From Synergistetes bacterium ADurb.Bin155 (GTDB lineage Bacteria > Synergistota > Synergistia > Synergistales > Thermovirgaceae): a stretch of 64,000 nt of DNA. This document shows, in pieces, positions 15,709 to 24,635 of this stretch (within the stretch, counting starts at the first letter, position 1; each line of letters opens with the position of its first letter). Position numbers and translations under genes: made by a program. Location of the stretch: the NCBI GenBank assembly GCA_002070395.1, contig MWDE01000002.1, forward strand, positions 62,001 to 126,000, written 5' to 3'. Below the pieces are notes generated by a model, which did not search any database, was not told the origin of the DNA, and worked only from the letters and a program-made list of their open reading frames with translations.

Positions 15709-15737
15709 TTGTTTGGCCGCCCCTTCGATGGTAAAAT
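15709..15737 (+). promoter_or_regulatory. Promoter of hpf
   Basis: TTGTTT (15709-15714), a 17-base spacer, TAAAAT (15732-15737). It gives a leader of about 40 bases before the ATG at 15784. Confidence 0.5.
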
Positions 15738-15783
15738 CTGAACTATGTCGTCCCTGAAGATATCGCGGATTGGGGGGAACACG

Positions 15784-16326
15784 ATGGATGTCAGGTTTGT
15801 CACGCGTAACGTAGACCTTCAGGACGAACTTCGGGATTACATGGAGAAAAAACTGGCCAAGCTGGAAAAATTTTTTGACAGGATCCTCGATACACAAGTT
15901 GAGGTCAGTTTCAACCGGGGCATGAAAGTAGTGGAGATAACCGCCGACGTGAATGGCGTGATCATGAGAGGCGAGGACTATGCCTCTGATGTCAGGAAGG
16001 CTTTTGATAAGTGCCTGAAGAATATCGAACGCCAGATCAAGAAGCACAAATCCTTCCTGAAGGAAAAAGCCAGGATGAAGACGGCCGAGGTGTCCTTCGA
16101 GATCGAGGGTTTTGTCAACGAGATCGCCGAACCGGAGGAGAAAAAGGAAGGGATCGTGAAGACCAAGAAGTTTCCCTTCCGACCCATGACCCCCGAGGAG
16201 GCGACCATGCAGATGGGTCTGCTGGGGCATACTTTCTTCGTGTTCAGAAACGCCGACGATGGGAAAGTGAACGTGGTCTACAGGAGGAAAGATGGAGGTT
16301 TCGGGCTCCTTATTCCCGAAGAGTGA
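15784..16326 (+). CDS. hpf: Ribosome hibernation promoting factor, long form
   Basis: The 180-residue protein has the YfiA/HPF N-terminal domain (MDVRFVTRNVDLQDELRDYMEKKL...) with the basic KNIERQIKKHK helix, a linker, and a C-terminal dimerisation domain (KKFPFRPMTPEEATMQMGLL, VFRNADDGKVNVVYRR). Long HPF pairs 70S ribosomes into inactive 100S dimers in stationary phase. The ATG at 15784 has GGGGGGAA 6 bases upstream. It is monocistronic, with its own promoter and terminator. Confidence 0.95.
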   Translation: MDVRFVTRNVDLQDELRDYMEKKLAKLEKFFDRILDTQVEVSFNRGMKVVEITADVNGVIMRGEDYASDVRKAFDKCLKNIERQIKKHKSFLKEKARMKTAEVSFEIEGFVNEIAEPEEKKEGIVKTKKFPFRPMTPEEATMQMGLLGHTFFVFRNADDGKVNVVYRRKDGGFGLLIPEE

Positions 16327-16358
16327 TCGGTCGACCCAAGAAAGAGAACGGACCCGAC

Positions 16359-16387
16359 GGGTGGGGTCTTAGCCGACCCCACCCTTT
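16359..16387 (+). terminator. Terminator after hpf
   Basis: GGGTGGGGTC (16359-16368), loop TTAGCC, GACCCCACCC (16375-16384), then TTTC. The stem is perfect but the T tail is short. Confidence 0.75.
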
Positions 16388-16758
16388 CGCTCCCCCCCTC
16401 GGTTATCCCCGCGAATGATCAAAAGGCGGCCTTTTGATAGCGTCCGATCGACCCGTTTGCCCCGCTCAGTTCATCGATCGATGTGCCATGGCCGAAGGGT
16501 TATGGTTCGACGGTATAAGTTCTGAGTGACCGAGGGGTCATCCCTGGCTAGCGGGAAAACTCCCGCCTCGAGGGGCTTCAATGATCCGGGATCTGTCGGG
16601 AATGAGGCTCCCTTGAGGGATCCCGATAGATAAGGATCCCTGAAGGGTTATACTACAAAAGAAGATCCAGTGTCCGCCCGGTGTAAGGCCATGCCTGGGC
16701 TCGTTCCGGATAGTATTCCAGTCACCCTTTGTTCAACGGGATCGAAAAGAGGTTCCAA
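16388..16758 (+). other. Non-coding stretch before hypA, with a hairpin of unknown role
   Basis: No open frame or known RNA family was recognised in this ~370-base stretch. Near 16580-16640, GGGATC and TGTCGGGA can pair with TCCCGATAGA and GGATCCC around a small inner CTCCC/GGGA hairpin. A TATACT (16649-16654) follows and may be the hypA -10 box. The hairpin could be a small RNA or a leader element; nothing here decides. Confidence 0.3.
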
Positions 16759-17097
16759 ATGCACGAGTTGTCCTTGGTCGGAGCTGTGGTCGAATCCTTG
16801 GAGGAGATGGCCATGGAAAAGGGATGGAAGAAAGTGACGAAGGTCACCTTGAGGATCGGCCGGATGAGACAGGTCATCCCCGAGGTAATGATCTTTTCCT
16901 TTTCCGTGGTCACCGAGGGCACTATTATGGAGGGGTCCTCGCTGGAGATCCTTGAAGTACCCCTCATGAGCCGGTGCTCTTTTTGCGGGGAGGAATGGGA
17001 GGGCCTATCATTTCAATGTCCCCGCTGCGGGAGCGATCAAGTCGAGACCGTGAGCGGCATGGAGATGGACCTGGAGTCGGTGGAGGTGGAAGAGTAA
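16759..17097 (+). CDS. hypA: Hydrogenase maturation nickel chaperone HypA
   Basis: HypA delivers Ni(II) for assembly of [NiFe] hydrogenase. The 112-residue product begins MHELSLV, with the invariant Met-His-Glu that binds nickel. It carries the two zinc CxxC motifs CSFCGEEWEG and CPRCGSD (~75-95). ATG 16759 was chosen because the His must be residue 2, and AGAGG lies upstream. hypB begins one base after its stop. No hydrogenase or other hyp genes are in the window. Confidence 0.95.
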   Translation: MHELSLVGAVVESLEEMAMEKGWKKVTKVTLRIGRMRQVIPEVMIFSFSVVTEGTIMEGSSLEILEVPLMSRCSFCGEEWEGLSFQCPRCGSDQVETVSGMEMDLESVEVEE

Positions 17098-17098
17098 T

Positions 17099-17755
17099 AT
17101 GCCACGAAGGATAGCGATTCAGCGGTCAGTCATGGCCGCCGACGAAAAAATTGCCGAAAAGATCAGGAAGGATCTCTCAAAAAGAGGGGTACTTATGCTC
17201 AACCTGATCGGATCCCCGGGATCAGGCAAGACCTCCCTCCTTGAATGGACCCTGAAGGACACCCTTTTCCGTTCGGTGGTCCTCGAAGGCGATGTGGCCA
17301 CATCGAGGGACGCCGAGAGGATTGCCCGTACCGGGACCCCGGTGGTGCAGATCAACACCAGGGGAGGGTGTCACCTGGAGGCCAACCTCGTTGAAAAAGC
17401 ACTTGAGGGCCTCGAGATGGATGGCGTGGACGTCGTCTTCGTCGAGAACGTGGGAAACCTCGTATGCCCCGCAGAATTCGATCTCGGCGAGGATCACAAG
17501 GTTGCCCTTTGCAGCGTTCCGGAAGGACCGGACAAGCCCCTCAAGTACCCTCATCTGTTCATGCGGGCCGAGGCAGTTTTGCTCACCAAGGTTGACCTGC
17601 TCGAACTCCTGGGTTTTGACAGGGACCTTTTCTGGAAGGATGTCAAGGAATTGAACCCTCGGGCTGAAAGGTTGGAAGTATCGGCCCTCAGGGGAGATGG
17701 CATGTCCGATTGGGTTTCATTGGTCCAAAGCTGGGTCAGGGCAAAGAGGCCATGA
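17099..17755 (+). CDS. hypB: Hydrogenase maturation GTPase HypB
   Basis: HypB is the SIMIBI GTPase partner of HypA in nickel delivery. The 218-residue protein has the P-loop LIGSPGSGKTSLLE (~40), the metal-site motif TRGGCHLEANLV, ENVGNLVCPAEFDLGE and the G4-like LLTKVDLLEL. The N-terminus (MPRRIAIQRSVMAADEKIAEKI) has neither the His-rich stretch nor the CxxCGC motif of some HypB proteins, so it has only the G-domain metal site. The last codon overlaps the next gene's ATG. Confidence 0.95.
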   Translation: MPRRIAIQRSVMAADEKIAEKIRKDLSKRGVLMLNLIGSPGSGKTSLLEWTLKDTLFRSVVLEGDVATSRDAERIARTGTPVVQINTRGGCHLEANLVEKALEGLEMDGVDVVFVENVGNLVCPAEFDLGEDHKVALCSVPEGPDKPLKYPHLFMRAEAVLLTKVDLLELLGFDRDLFWKDVKELNPRAERLEVSALRGDGMSDWVSLVQSWVRAKRP

Positions 17756-19728
17756 ACCAGAAAAGTGGCCCTAACCTGATAGCGACACTCAACGATAGCC
17801 AGGCGGAGGCCGTCCGCTATTGTTCGGGGCCGCTGCTCGTCCTGGCCGGGGCGGGGAGCGGCAAGACCCGCGTCCTGGCCCATAAGTTCGCGTGGCTTGT
17901 ATCCGAACAGGGCCTCGATCCCCGTTCCATCATGGCCGTGACCTTTACAAACAAGGCCGCCCGGGAGATGCGGGAGAGGATAAACAGGCTCATGGGGGTA
18001 GACCTTGACGGGTTGGAGATCGGGACCTTCCACTCCTGGGGCCTTCGCTTTCTCATAAGAAACTACCGTGACCTTGAAAGGATCACCGGGCGAAGGGCCG
18101 CGACTGTCTTTGACCGGGCCGACACGAGGTCCCTGGTAAAGGGCATCATGAAAGAACTAGATATTGACCCGAGACAGTACGAACCGGGCTGGGTGGTGGA
18201 ACGCCTTTGCAGGGCCAAGAGCGAGGGAGACCCCAGGACCCTCGACATCGGGGAACTGGACTTCCCGATCGGGCCGATCTACTCAAAGTACCAGGAAGGG
18301 CTGGCCAGGCAGGGTGCTGTAGATTTTGAGGACCTGCTTGTTTTACCCTTGCACCTCCTGGTCAATGATAGCAATGTGCGCGAAAGAGAGAGGGAGCGCA
18401 TCGACTGGATCCTGGTGGATGAATACCAGGACGTAAACCGTCCCCAGTACCTGCTCCTAAAGGCCCTCTCCTCGGGGCGGGAAAGGATCATGGTCGTCGG
18501 CGACCCGGACCAGTCGATATACGGGTGGCGAGGGGCCGATATGAATATGATCCTTAATTTCGAAAAGGACTTCCCCGACGCCAGGGTTTTCGTCCTGGAG
18601 CAAAACTACCGTTCCACGCCGAATATTCTCGGCGGTGCCAACGGCGTCATCAGGAACAACTTCCGCAGAAAACCGAAAAAGCTCTGGACTTCGAGGAGCG
18701 GCGGCGAGAAGATCCACGTCCTGCTGGCGGGTAACGAGAGGGTCGAGGCGAACTTCATCACTGAAGAGGTACTGAGGCTAAGGGGGCTCGGTTTTAGATT
18801 TGGGGACATGGCCATTCTATACAGGATAAACGCCATGAGCCGGCTTTACGAGGAGGTTTTTCTCCGCAACGATATCCCCTACAGGATAGTACGGGGGACG
18901 GCTTTTTACGAGAGGCGAGAGGTCAAGGACGCCCTCTCCTTCATGAGACTCGCCGTCAACCCCTTCGATGAGGCCGCGCTGGAGAGGATAGGGAACATGC
19001 CCTCTCGAAGTCTCGGCCAAAAATCCCTGGAAAGATTGAAGGACCATATCCACGCTTCGGGAGAGCAGGGGATCGCGTTATGGGCAAAACTGTCCAAAAA
19101 CGGGGCCGAACTCCCCGGTAAGGCCGGCAAGGGGGTCATGGAACTGGGGGCCCACATGGTTGAGATCAATAGGCGAAGCGGTGATATCCCCTCTGTAATA
19201 GATTATATCTTGGCGGGGATCGGTTACCAGGCGGAATTGACCAGGATGGACCCCGAAGGCTGGGGGGAGAGGGTGGACAACATACGGGAACTCCTGTCGG
19301 TCACTTCTTCCGCCGAAGGGCTCGAGAGGATGCTTGCGGAGATAGCCCTGGTGACCGACCTGGATCTTGCGCCCGACGAGGCGGAGTCGGTGAACCTGAT
19401 GAGCCTCCACGCCGCTAAGGGGCTGGAGTTCCCGGTGGTTTTCATGGTAGGCCTTGAGGAAGCACTGTTCCCCCATTACCGATGCCTCGATGACCCGGAC
19501 GATCTTGAAGAGGAAAGACGCCTTTGCTACGTGGGCATGACCAGGGCCGAGGAGAGGCTCTACTTGACCGGCGCAGGTAGCAGGGTCCTTTTCGGGACCA
19601 TCCAGAGGAACGGTTTTTCCAGGTTCCTCTGGGAGATCCCCGACGAATTCAAAGAAACCGGGGAGATGAGCGGGGAGGAAGCATCCTATGCTGGTGATAG
19701 GTCTTACGGGAGACGTTGGGGCTGGTAA
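17752..19728 (+). CDS. UvrD/PcrA/Rep-family DNA helicase
   Basis: A 658-residue superfamily 1A 3'-5' helicase. Motifs: LNDSQAEAVRY (Q motif), LAGAGSGKTRVL (Walker A, ~35), VTFTNKAAREM (Ia), WILVDEYQDVNRPQY (II), VVGDPDQSIYGWRGA (III), EQNYRST (IV), NLMSLHAAKGLEFPVVFM (V) and LCYVGMTRAEERLYL (VI). It is slightly shorter than PcrA/UvrD (~720 aa) and lacks most of their C-terminal tail. Likely roles are repair and removal of proteins from DNA. ATG 17752 overlaps the hypB stop. Its last 41 bases overlap coaE. Confidence 0.93.
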   Translation: MNQKSGPNLIATLNDSQAEAVRYCSGPLLVLAGAGSGKTRVLAHKFAWLVSEQGLDPRSIMAVTFTNKAAREMRERINRLMGVDLDGLEIGTFHSWGLRFLIRNYRDLERITGRRAATVFDRADTRSLVKGIMKELDIDPRQYEPGWVVERLCRAKSEGDPRTLDIGELDFPIGPIYSKYQEGLARQGAVDFEDLLVLPLHLLVNDSNVRERERERIDWILVDEYQDVNRPQYLLLKALSSGRERIMVVGDPDQSIYGWRGADMNMILNFEKDFPDARVFVLEQNYRSTPNILGGANGVIRNNFRRKPKKLWTSRSGGEKIHVLLAGNERVEANFITEEVLRLRGLGFRFGDMAILYRINAMSRLYEEVFLRNDIPYRIVRGTAFYERREVKDALSFMRLAVNPFDEAALERIGNMPSRSLGQKSLERLKDHIHASGEQGIALWAKLSKNGAELPGKAGKGVMELGAHMVEINRRSGDIPSVIDYILAGIGYQAELTRMDPEGWGERVDNIRELLSVTSSAEGLERMLAEIALVTDLDLAPDEAESVNLMSLHAAKGLEFPVVFMVGLEEALFPHYRCLDDPDDLEEERRLCYVGMTRAEERLYLTGAGSRVLFGTIQRNGFSRFLWEIPDEFKETGEMSGEEASYAGDRSYGRRWGW

Positions 19729-20578
19729 ATCGACGGTTTCATCCGCCTGGGGATCCCAGGGGGCCCGGGTGATCAGTGCGGACCCGATAGTGGCTGAACT
19801 CTGGAAGAGAGAAGACCTGGTGACTCTGGCAGTCGAAAGGTGGGGGAGGAGTGTCCTCACCGCCGCGGGGACCCTGGATCATGGGGCCGTCTCCCGGGTG
19901 ATCTTCAGCGACGCGAAGGAGTACCGCTGGGCGTGCGGGATCATTCACCCCCTCGTCCGGGAGGAGATGGAAAGGCGGATCGAGGACCTAGACGGCTGGA
20001 TTGTCGCGGAGATCCCCCTTTTGTTCGAAAACGGGGTACCGGAATGGGTCGACCTCACCGTTTACGTCGAGGCGTCGGAGGAAGATAGAGTGCGCCGCAA
20101 CGCCTTCCGTGGTTGGGACAGGGAAGAACTCCACAGGCGTGAACGCTGGCTTCTTGAATCGGGAAGCAAGAAAACCAGGGCCGACCTGATCATTAGTAAT
20201 GACGGCACCCTGGATGAACTGGAAGAAAAGACCAGAGACCTGGGATCGCGGTTTTACTTTCTTTCCTCCCTCGCAAGGGTATGTTTCGGTTCGGTCACGC
20301 CGGTGGTATCCTGTCGCCTGTTCAGGGAGTTGTCCAGAGACGAAAGGGTCATCGAGGTGGGGATCGCTTCCCGGGAGGAGTGCGAGGTCGCGGGCACTGA
20401 CCGAGACGGTCCTGATCTTATCGTCACGGCTTTCGTGGGATCCTGCGACTTGGAGGGGATCAAGGCCCTGGCTGAAAAGATCGGCGGCGTTGGTATCTTT
20501 GTCCGATCGAGCCAACCTGAGGGGCGGCGGTTCCCCAAGGAGGTTTTGTTACGAGCTATGAAGGTAGATAAGTGTTGA
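19688..20578 (+). CDS. coaE: Dephospho-CoA kinase with a C-terminal extension of unknown function
   Basis: The first ~195 residues are CoaE, which phosphorylates dephospho-CoA in the last step of CoA synthesis: P-loop LTGDVGAGKSTVSSAWGSQGA, ISADPIVAELW, HPLVREEMERRI, and VAEIPLLFENG. CoaE is normally about 200 residues; here the frame continues to 296. The extra ~100 residues (from about FYFLSSLARVCFG) look like a compact alpha/beta domain (SREECEVAGTDRDGPDLIVTAF, AEKIGGVGIFVRS) that I do not recognise. ATG 19688 lies inside the helicase gene with GGGGAGG upstream. It overlaps the next gene by 7 bases. Confidence 0.88.
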   Translation: MLVIGLTGDVGAGKSTVSSAWGSQGARVISADPIVAELWKREDLVTLAVERWGRSVLTAAGTLDHGAVSRVIFSDAKEYRWACGIIHPLVREEMERRIEDLDGWIVAEIPLLFENGVPEWVDLTVYVEASEEDRVRRNAFRGWDREELHRRERWLLESGSKKTRADLIISNDGTLDELEEKTRDLGSRFYFLSSLARVCFGSVTPVVSCRLFRELSRDERVIEVGIASREECEVAGTDRDGPDLIVTAFVGSCDLEGIKALAEKIGGVGIFVRSSQPEGRRFPKEVLLRAMKVDKC

Positions 20579-23214
20579 AGGTCATCACCACCCACATCGG
20601 TGCTGATTTCGATTCCTTGGCCAGCATGGTGGCCGCAGCGAAGCTCTACCCAGGAGCACGGGCCTGCTTCTCCGGGTCGGCGGGGAGAAATGTCAGGGAA
20701 TTCCTCAAGAGGACGCCGGGAAGATGGGAGATCCTGACACCCAGCCAGATCGATATGGAAGAGATCACGATGCTGATCGTCGTGGATGCGCGCTCTCCCG
20801 CCAGGATCGCTTCCTTCGCGGGTATCCTTGGCCGCCCTGGACTCGAGGTTCATGTTTACGACCACCATGCGGCAGTGCAGGATGAGATCGAGGCCTCTTT
20901 TTCGCTGATTGAACCCGTGGGGGCCACGACCACCATCCTCGTAGCGAAACTGCTTGAAAAAGGGATCCCCATATCGCCCCAGGAAGCCACCCTTTTCGCT
21001 ATGGGCATATACGAGGATACCGGAGCGCTGACCTTCGGAGCCACAACCGAAAAGGACTTCCGGGCTATCCTCAACCTGAAGAACCTGGGGGCGGACATGA
21101 CCGCCATCCCCGCCCATATTGAACTCTCCCTTGACAGTTCCGAGAGAAAGATACAGGACAAAATGATCGAAAACGCACGTGAGAGGTACATCAACGGGGC
21201 CAAGGTGGTCCTGTCGTCTATGACCAGCTCGACCTATGTCGAGGGACTCTCGCTCTTCGTCCATCGTCTCAGGGATTATTTCGACGCTGATGTGGCCCTG
21301 GCGGCCGTTCAGATGGAAAAAAGAGTGTACGTCGTGGCCCGGGGACGGGAGGAGGTCCTCGATGTCGCCGGCCTGCTTTCCCCCCTTGGGGGAGGGGGGC
21401 ATTCCCAGGCCGCGGCGGTGACCTTGACCGGGGTCACTCCCCAGGAGGTGCTGGCTGACCTGGAGATGAGGCTTGAAAGGTCCATCCAACCCCTCGTGAC
21501 CGTTGGTGAGGTCATGACCAGCCCGGTGATGGTTATATCACCGGAAAAATCAGTGGAAGACGCTTACCGGCTGATGATCAGGTATGGGCACTCCGCTCTT
21601 CCCGTTGCACTTGAGGGCAGGGTCAGGGGGATCATTACGAGAAAGGACCTCGACAGGGCTACGACCCACGGCCTAGGCGCGGCCAAGGTTGAAGATTACA
21701 TGACGGAGGATCCTCTCTCCATCGGTCCTGGGGCCGCCGTTGCCGAAGCGCACAGGATCATGGTCTCCCGAAACATCGGCAGGTTGATGGTGACAAGGGA
21801 CAGACGATTGATGGGGATCGTCACCAGGACCGATATCCTCAGGGCCCTCTTCCCCAGGTCCCTGCCCGCCGAGACAAGGGCGGTGGCACCGGAGATGCCA
21901 TGGGTTGAGAATATTTCGGGCCTGATGGCATCCCTTCTCAATGACCCGGTCTCCTCCCTCCTGAAAAGGATGGGAGAAAGGGCCACCTCCATGGGGATGA
22001 AAGCCTACGTTGTCGGCGGTTTCGTGCGAGACCTGCTCCTTGGGAGACTTAACGAGGACCTGGATATTGTTGTCGAAGGGGATGCTGTGGCTTTCCTCGA
22101 ATCGTGGGTAAGAAATGGGGCGCGAGTGGCGATCCACCAGAGATTCCGGACGGGGACCGTCATTTTCCCCGACGGCCGGAAGGTTGACGTGGCCACCGCC
22201 AGAAGGGAGTTCTATGAATACCCCGTCGCACAACCCCAGGTATCCATCGACTCGATAAAGCACGACCTTTACCGTCGGGATTTCTCGGTTAACGCGATGG
22301 CCCTTTCGATAAACGCCGAGGATTGGGGAACCCTGGTCGACTATTTCGGCGGCAGGCGGGATATCAAGGACAGACTTTTGAGGGTCCTCCACAACCTGAG
22401 CTTCGTCGAGGACCCGACAAGGGTTATAAGGGGGATACGCCTGGAACAAAGACTGGGTCTCCGGATCGAGGACAACACCCTCAGGCTTTTAGAAAACTGC
22501 ATCCATGGGGGTTTGCTTACCCTGCTGTCGGGTGTGCGCCTCAGGAGCGAGATAGAGCCTCTTTTCCAGGAGAAGAACGTCCTGGCGCAGATCAAAAGGC
22601 TTAACTCCGTCGGTTTCTGGGGGGCGGTCTTTCCCGGCGTCGTCGTTGATAAGGGGGCTCTCAGGGCAACCAGGCGCCTTGAGGTTTTCAAGAAGAGGCT
22701 TACCAGGGATATTCCCGACATGGGCAACAGGCAGTGGCTTTTCTTTTTGATGGCGCTCCTCACCGACTCAACCGATACGGTTGCCCTGCAAGTCCTGGAC
22801 AGGCTCAACCTTTCGCCCGCCGAAAGAGACTTGATCATGAAGGGGCTCTTTGAACTTGGACCGGCTGAACACAGACTCGGCGGGAGGGGACAAAAGAAAC
22901 CTTCGAACATTTTTATGTTCCTGAAGGAGTTTAACCCCATAACGGCTTTCTACTGGGCCGCCGCCACGGAACGCTGGCGGGTGAGGAGGAGGATACTCCT
23001 TTACCTGACCCGTCTCCAAAAGGTCGAGCCCATGCTGGTTGGCCGTGAACTGCTGGAGATGGGATACGAGGAAGGCCCTCTCATCGGGAGTATCCTTTCC
23101 CGGCTGCAGATGGCCCGGCTGGATGGGGAAGTGGAAACCCGCGAAGATGAAATAGAATGGGTCAGGGATAATTTCCACCTCTCCCTTTTGGGGCCGGAAC
23201 GGGCTAAAGTTTAG
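20572..23214 (+). CDS. DHH phosphoesterase - CBS pair - tRNA nucleotidyltransferase fusion
   Basis: This 880-residue protein joins three modules. Residues 1-~310 are a DHH/DHHA1 phosphoesterase (THIGADFDSLAS; DHH at 97-99; GGGGHSQAAAV near 272), as in nanoRNases and pAp phosphatases. Residues ~311-430 are two CBS domains (GEVMTSPVMVISPEKSVEDAY; VEDYMTEDPLSI), which usually bind adenine nucleotides. Residues ~475-880 are a class II CCA-adding/poly(A) polymerase (VVGGFVRDLLLGRLNEDLDIVVEG near 478; DLYRRDFSVNAMAL). CCA-adding or A-adding activity is likely; no other such gene is in the window. The start is GTG 20572 or TTG 20575, overlapping coaE. Confidence 0.9.
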   Translation: MLKVITTHIGADFDSLASMVAAAKLYPGARACFSGSAGRNVREFLKRTPGRWEILTPSQIDMEEITMLIVVDARSPARIASFAGILGRPGLEVHVYDHHAAVQDEIEASFSLIEPVGATTTILVAKLLEKGIPISPQEATLFAMGIYEDTGALTFGATTEKDFRAILNLKNLGADMTAIPAHIELSLDSSERKIQDKMIENARERYINGAKVVLSSMTSSTYVEGLSLFVHRLRDYFDADVALAAVQMEKRVYVVARGREEVLDVAGLLSPLGGGGHSQAAAVTLTGVTPQEVLADLEMRLERSIQPLVTVGEVMTSPVMVISPEKSVEDAYRLMIRYGHSALPVALEGRVRGIITRKDLDRATTHGLGAAKVEDYMTEDPLSIGPGAAVAEAHRIMVSRNIGRLMVTRDRRLMGIVTRTDILRALFPRSLPAETRAVAPEMPWVENISGLMASLLNDPVSSLLKRMGERATSMGMKAYVVGGFVRDLLLGRLNEDLDIVVEGDAVAFLESWVRNGARVAIHQRFRTGTVIFPDGRKVDVATARREFYEYPVAQPQVSIDSIKHDLYRRDFSVNAMALSINAEDWGTLVDYFGGRRDIKDRLLRVLHNLSFVEDPTRVIRGIRLEQRLGLRIEDNTLRLLENCIHGGLLTLLSGVRLRSEIEPLFQEKNVLAQIKRLNSVGFWGAVFPGVVVDKGALRATRRLEVFKKRLTRDIPDMGNRQWLFFLMALLTDSTDTVALQVLDRLNLSPAERDLIMKGLFELGPAEHRLGGRGQKKPSNIFMFLKEFNPITAFYWAAATERWRVRRRILLYLTRLQKVEPMLVGRELLEMGYEEGPLIGSILSRLQMARLDGEVETREDEIEWVRDNFHLSLLGPERAKV

Positions 23215-23227
23215 GAGGTGTGAAGAT

Positions 23228-23833
23228 TTGGGCAACATGCCCGCCCTAGGGGACTTGCTTCTGAGCTTACCGGCGGTCCTCTGGGCTATAACTTTTCATG
23301 AATTCTGTCACGGCTACGCCGCCGATCTTCTCGGCGACCCTACTCCGGCGAGGATGGGGCGGCTCACGCTCAACCCCTTGGCCCATCTTGACCCTATAGG
23401 AGCCCTGATGCTGCTAGTTTTCCGTTTTGGCTGGGCGAAGCCGGTACCCATCGACCCCAGGTTCTTCAGGCACCCGGGACGCGACATGGCGATCGTATCC
23501 CTGGCCGGTTCGGCCGGCAACCTGGTCACCGCTGTCGCCTGTGGGGTCGTGGTGAGACTTCTCCCTGGCCCCTTCATTTCAATCCCGGCCCTGGGAAGAT
23601 TCGTGGCCCTCATGATCCTGATCAATCTTGGGCTGGGTGTTTTCAACCTTGTCCCCATTCCGCCCCTTGACGGCTCGAAACTGCTATCCCTATTCCTGCC
23701 TCCGTCATGGTTGAGGGGTTTTTTCTGGCTTGAAAGGTACGGCATCTTCATCCTGATGATCCTTCTGGCCCTCGGGGTGGTCCAGATGTTGATCACTCCC
23801 ATGATAATGACCCTGTTCCACTTGATACTTTGA
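23228..23833 (+). CDS. Site-2-protease-like M50 membrane metalloprotease
   Basis: A 201-residue polytopic protein of the compact M50 family. The zinc motif HEFCH (ITFHEFCHGYAADLLGD, ~20-36) lies in the first helix, and the second metal-site motif FNLVPIPPLDGSKLL is near 140. There are four or five hydrophobic helices and no PDZ domain. These short proteins cleave membrane-embedded substrates, but the targets of this subfamily are mostly unknown. The start is TTG 23228 behind GGAGGTG, or ATG 23237. It lies 13 bases after the fusion gene. Confidence 0.87.
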   Translation: MGNMPALGDLLLSLPAVLWAITFHEFCHGYAADLLGDPTPARMGRLTLNPLAHLDPIGALMLLVFRFGWAKPVPIDPRFFRHPGRDMAIVSLAGSAGNLVTAVACGVVVRLLPGPFISIPALGRFVALMILINLGLGVFNLVPIPPLDGSKLLSLFLPPSWLRGFFWLERYGIFILMILLALGVVQMLITPMIMTLFHLIL

Positions 23834-23858
23834 TGACCGGAAGGAGTGAAAGGGCCCC

Positions 23859-24635
23859 TTGAGAATTCTTGTCTCCAACGACGATGGTGCATTCGCCCCG
23901 GGGATCGTTACCCTGGTCAGAAAGCTTCACGACCAAGGCTACCGACCCTGCGTGGTGGCCCCGGACAGGGAGCGCAGCAGCGTGGGTCACGCGATAACGC
24001 TACACAGGCCCCTCAGGCTGAGGTCGATCCAGGGAGGAGGGTACCCTGAACATCTGGAAGCCTTTTCCTGCGACGGCACCCCTTCCGACTGCGTGGTCCT
24101 TGGCCTGGAGGCTGTAGCCCCTGATTCAGAGATGGTGCTCTCGGGGATCAACAAGGGCCCCAACCTCGCCGACGACCTGACCTACTCTGGGACCGTTTCG
24201 GCGGCCATGGAAGGATTGTTCCTTGGCAAGCCATCCATCGCTGTATCCCTTGATTGCAGGCCTGACGATGAAGAGGAACATTACTGTACGGCCGCTGAGG
24301 CAGTGGTCTATATCCTTGGCAGGGTAAGGGAGCACCCCCTGCCAAAGAACATTCTTTTGAATGTGAATGTACCCAATGTCCCGGTGAGTGAAGTTCAGGG
24401 CTACAGGATCACGAGGAAAGGAGTCCGGGTCTATAAGGAAAAGGTCACCCCTCTCAAGGACCCTAAAGGCCGGTCCTGTTACTGGATATCCGGCAAGCCG
24501 GAGGACGTCAGCGAGGACGGGAGTGATATCGGGGCGGTTGCCGAAGGGTATGTGTCGATAACCCCCATCCACATGGACATGACCCATTATCCCTCCATAA
24601 CGGCCCTTCGCGAAGCCGGGTTCGAGGATTATTGA
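23859..24635 (+). CDS. surE: 5'-nucleotidase / survival protein SurE
   Basis: SurE is a metal-dependent 5'/3'-nucleotidase acting on nucleoside monophosphates. The 258-residue product begins ILVSNDDGAFAPGI (the Asp-Asp metal site) and contains PDRERSSVGHAITLHRPL, CDGTPSDCVVLGL, and SGINKGPNLADDLTYSGTVSAAMEG. All catalytic motifs are intact and the length is normal. The start is TTG 23859, with AAGGAG 13 bases upstream, so initiation may be weak. Confidence 0.96.
   Translation: MRILVSNDDGAFAPGIVTLVRKLHDQGYRPCVVAPDRERSSVGHAITLHRPLRLRSIQGGGYPEHLEAFSCDGTPSDCVVLGLEAVAPDSEMVLSGINKGPNLADDLTYSGTVSAAMEGLFLGKPSIAVSLDCRPDDEEEHYCTAAEAVVYILGRVREHPLPKNILLNVNVPNVPVSEVQGYRITRKGVRVYKEKVTPLKDPKGRSCYWISGKPEDVSEDGSDIGAVAEGYVSITPIHMDMTHYPSITALREAGFEDY

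Noticed and set aside
20254-21489. Long minus-strand open frame of 411 codons
   Set aside because: It lies antisense to coaE and the DHH-CBS-nucleotidyltransferase gene, whose products are clearly recognisable; it is a GC-rich shadow.
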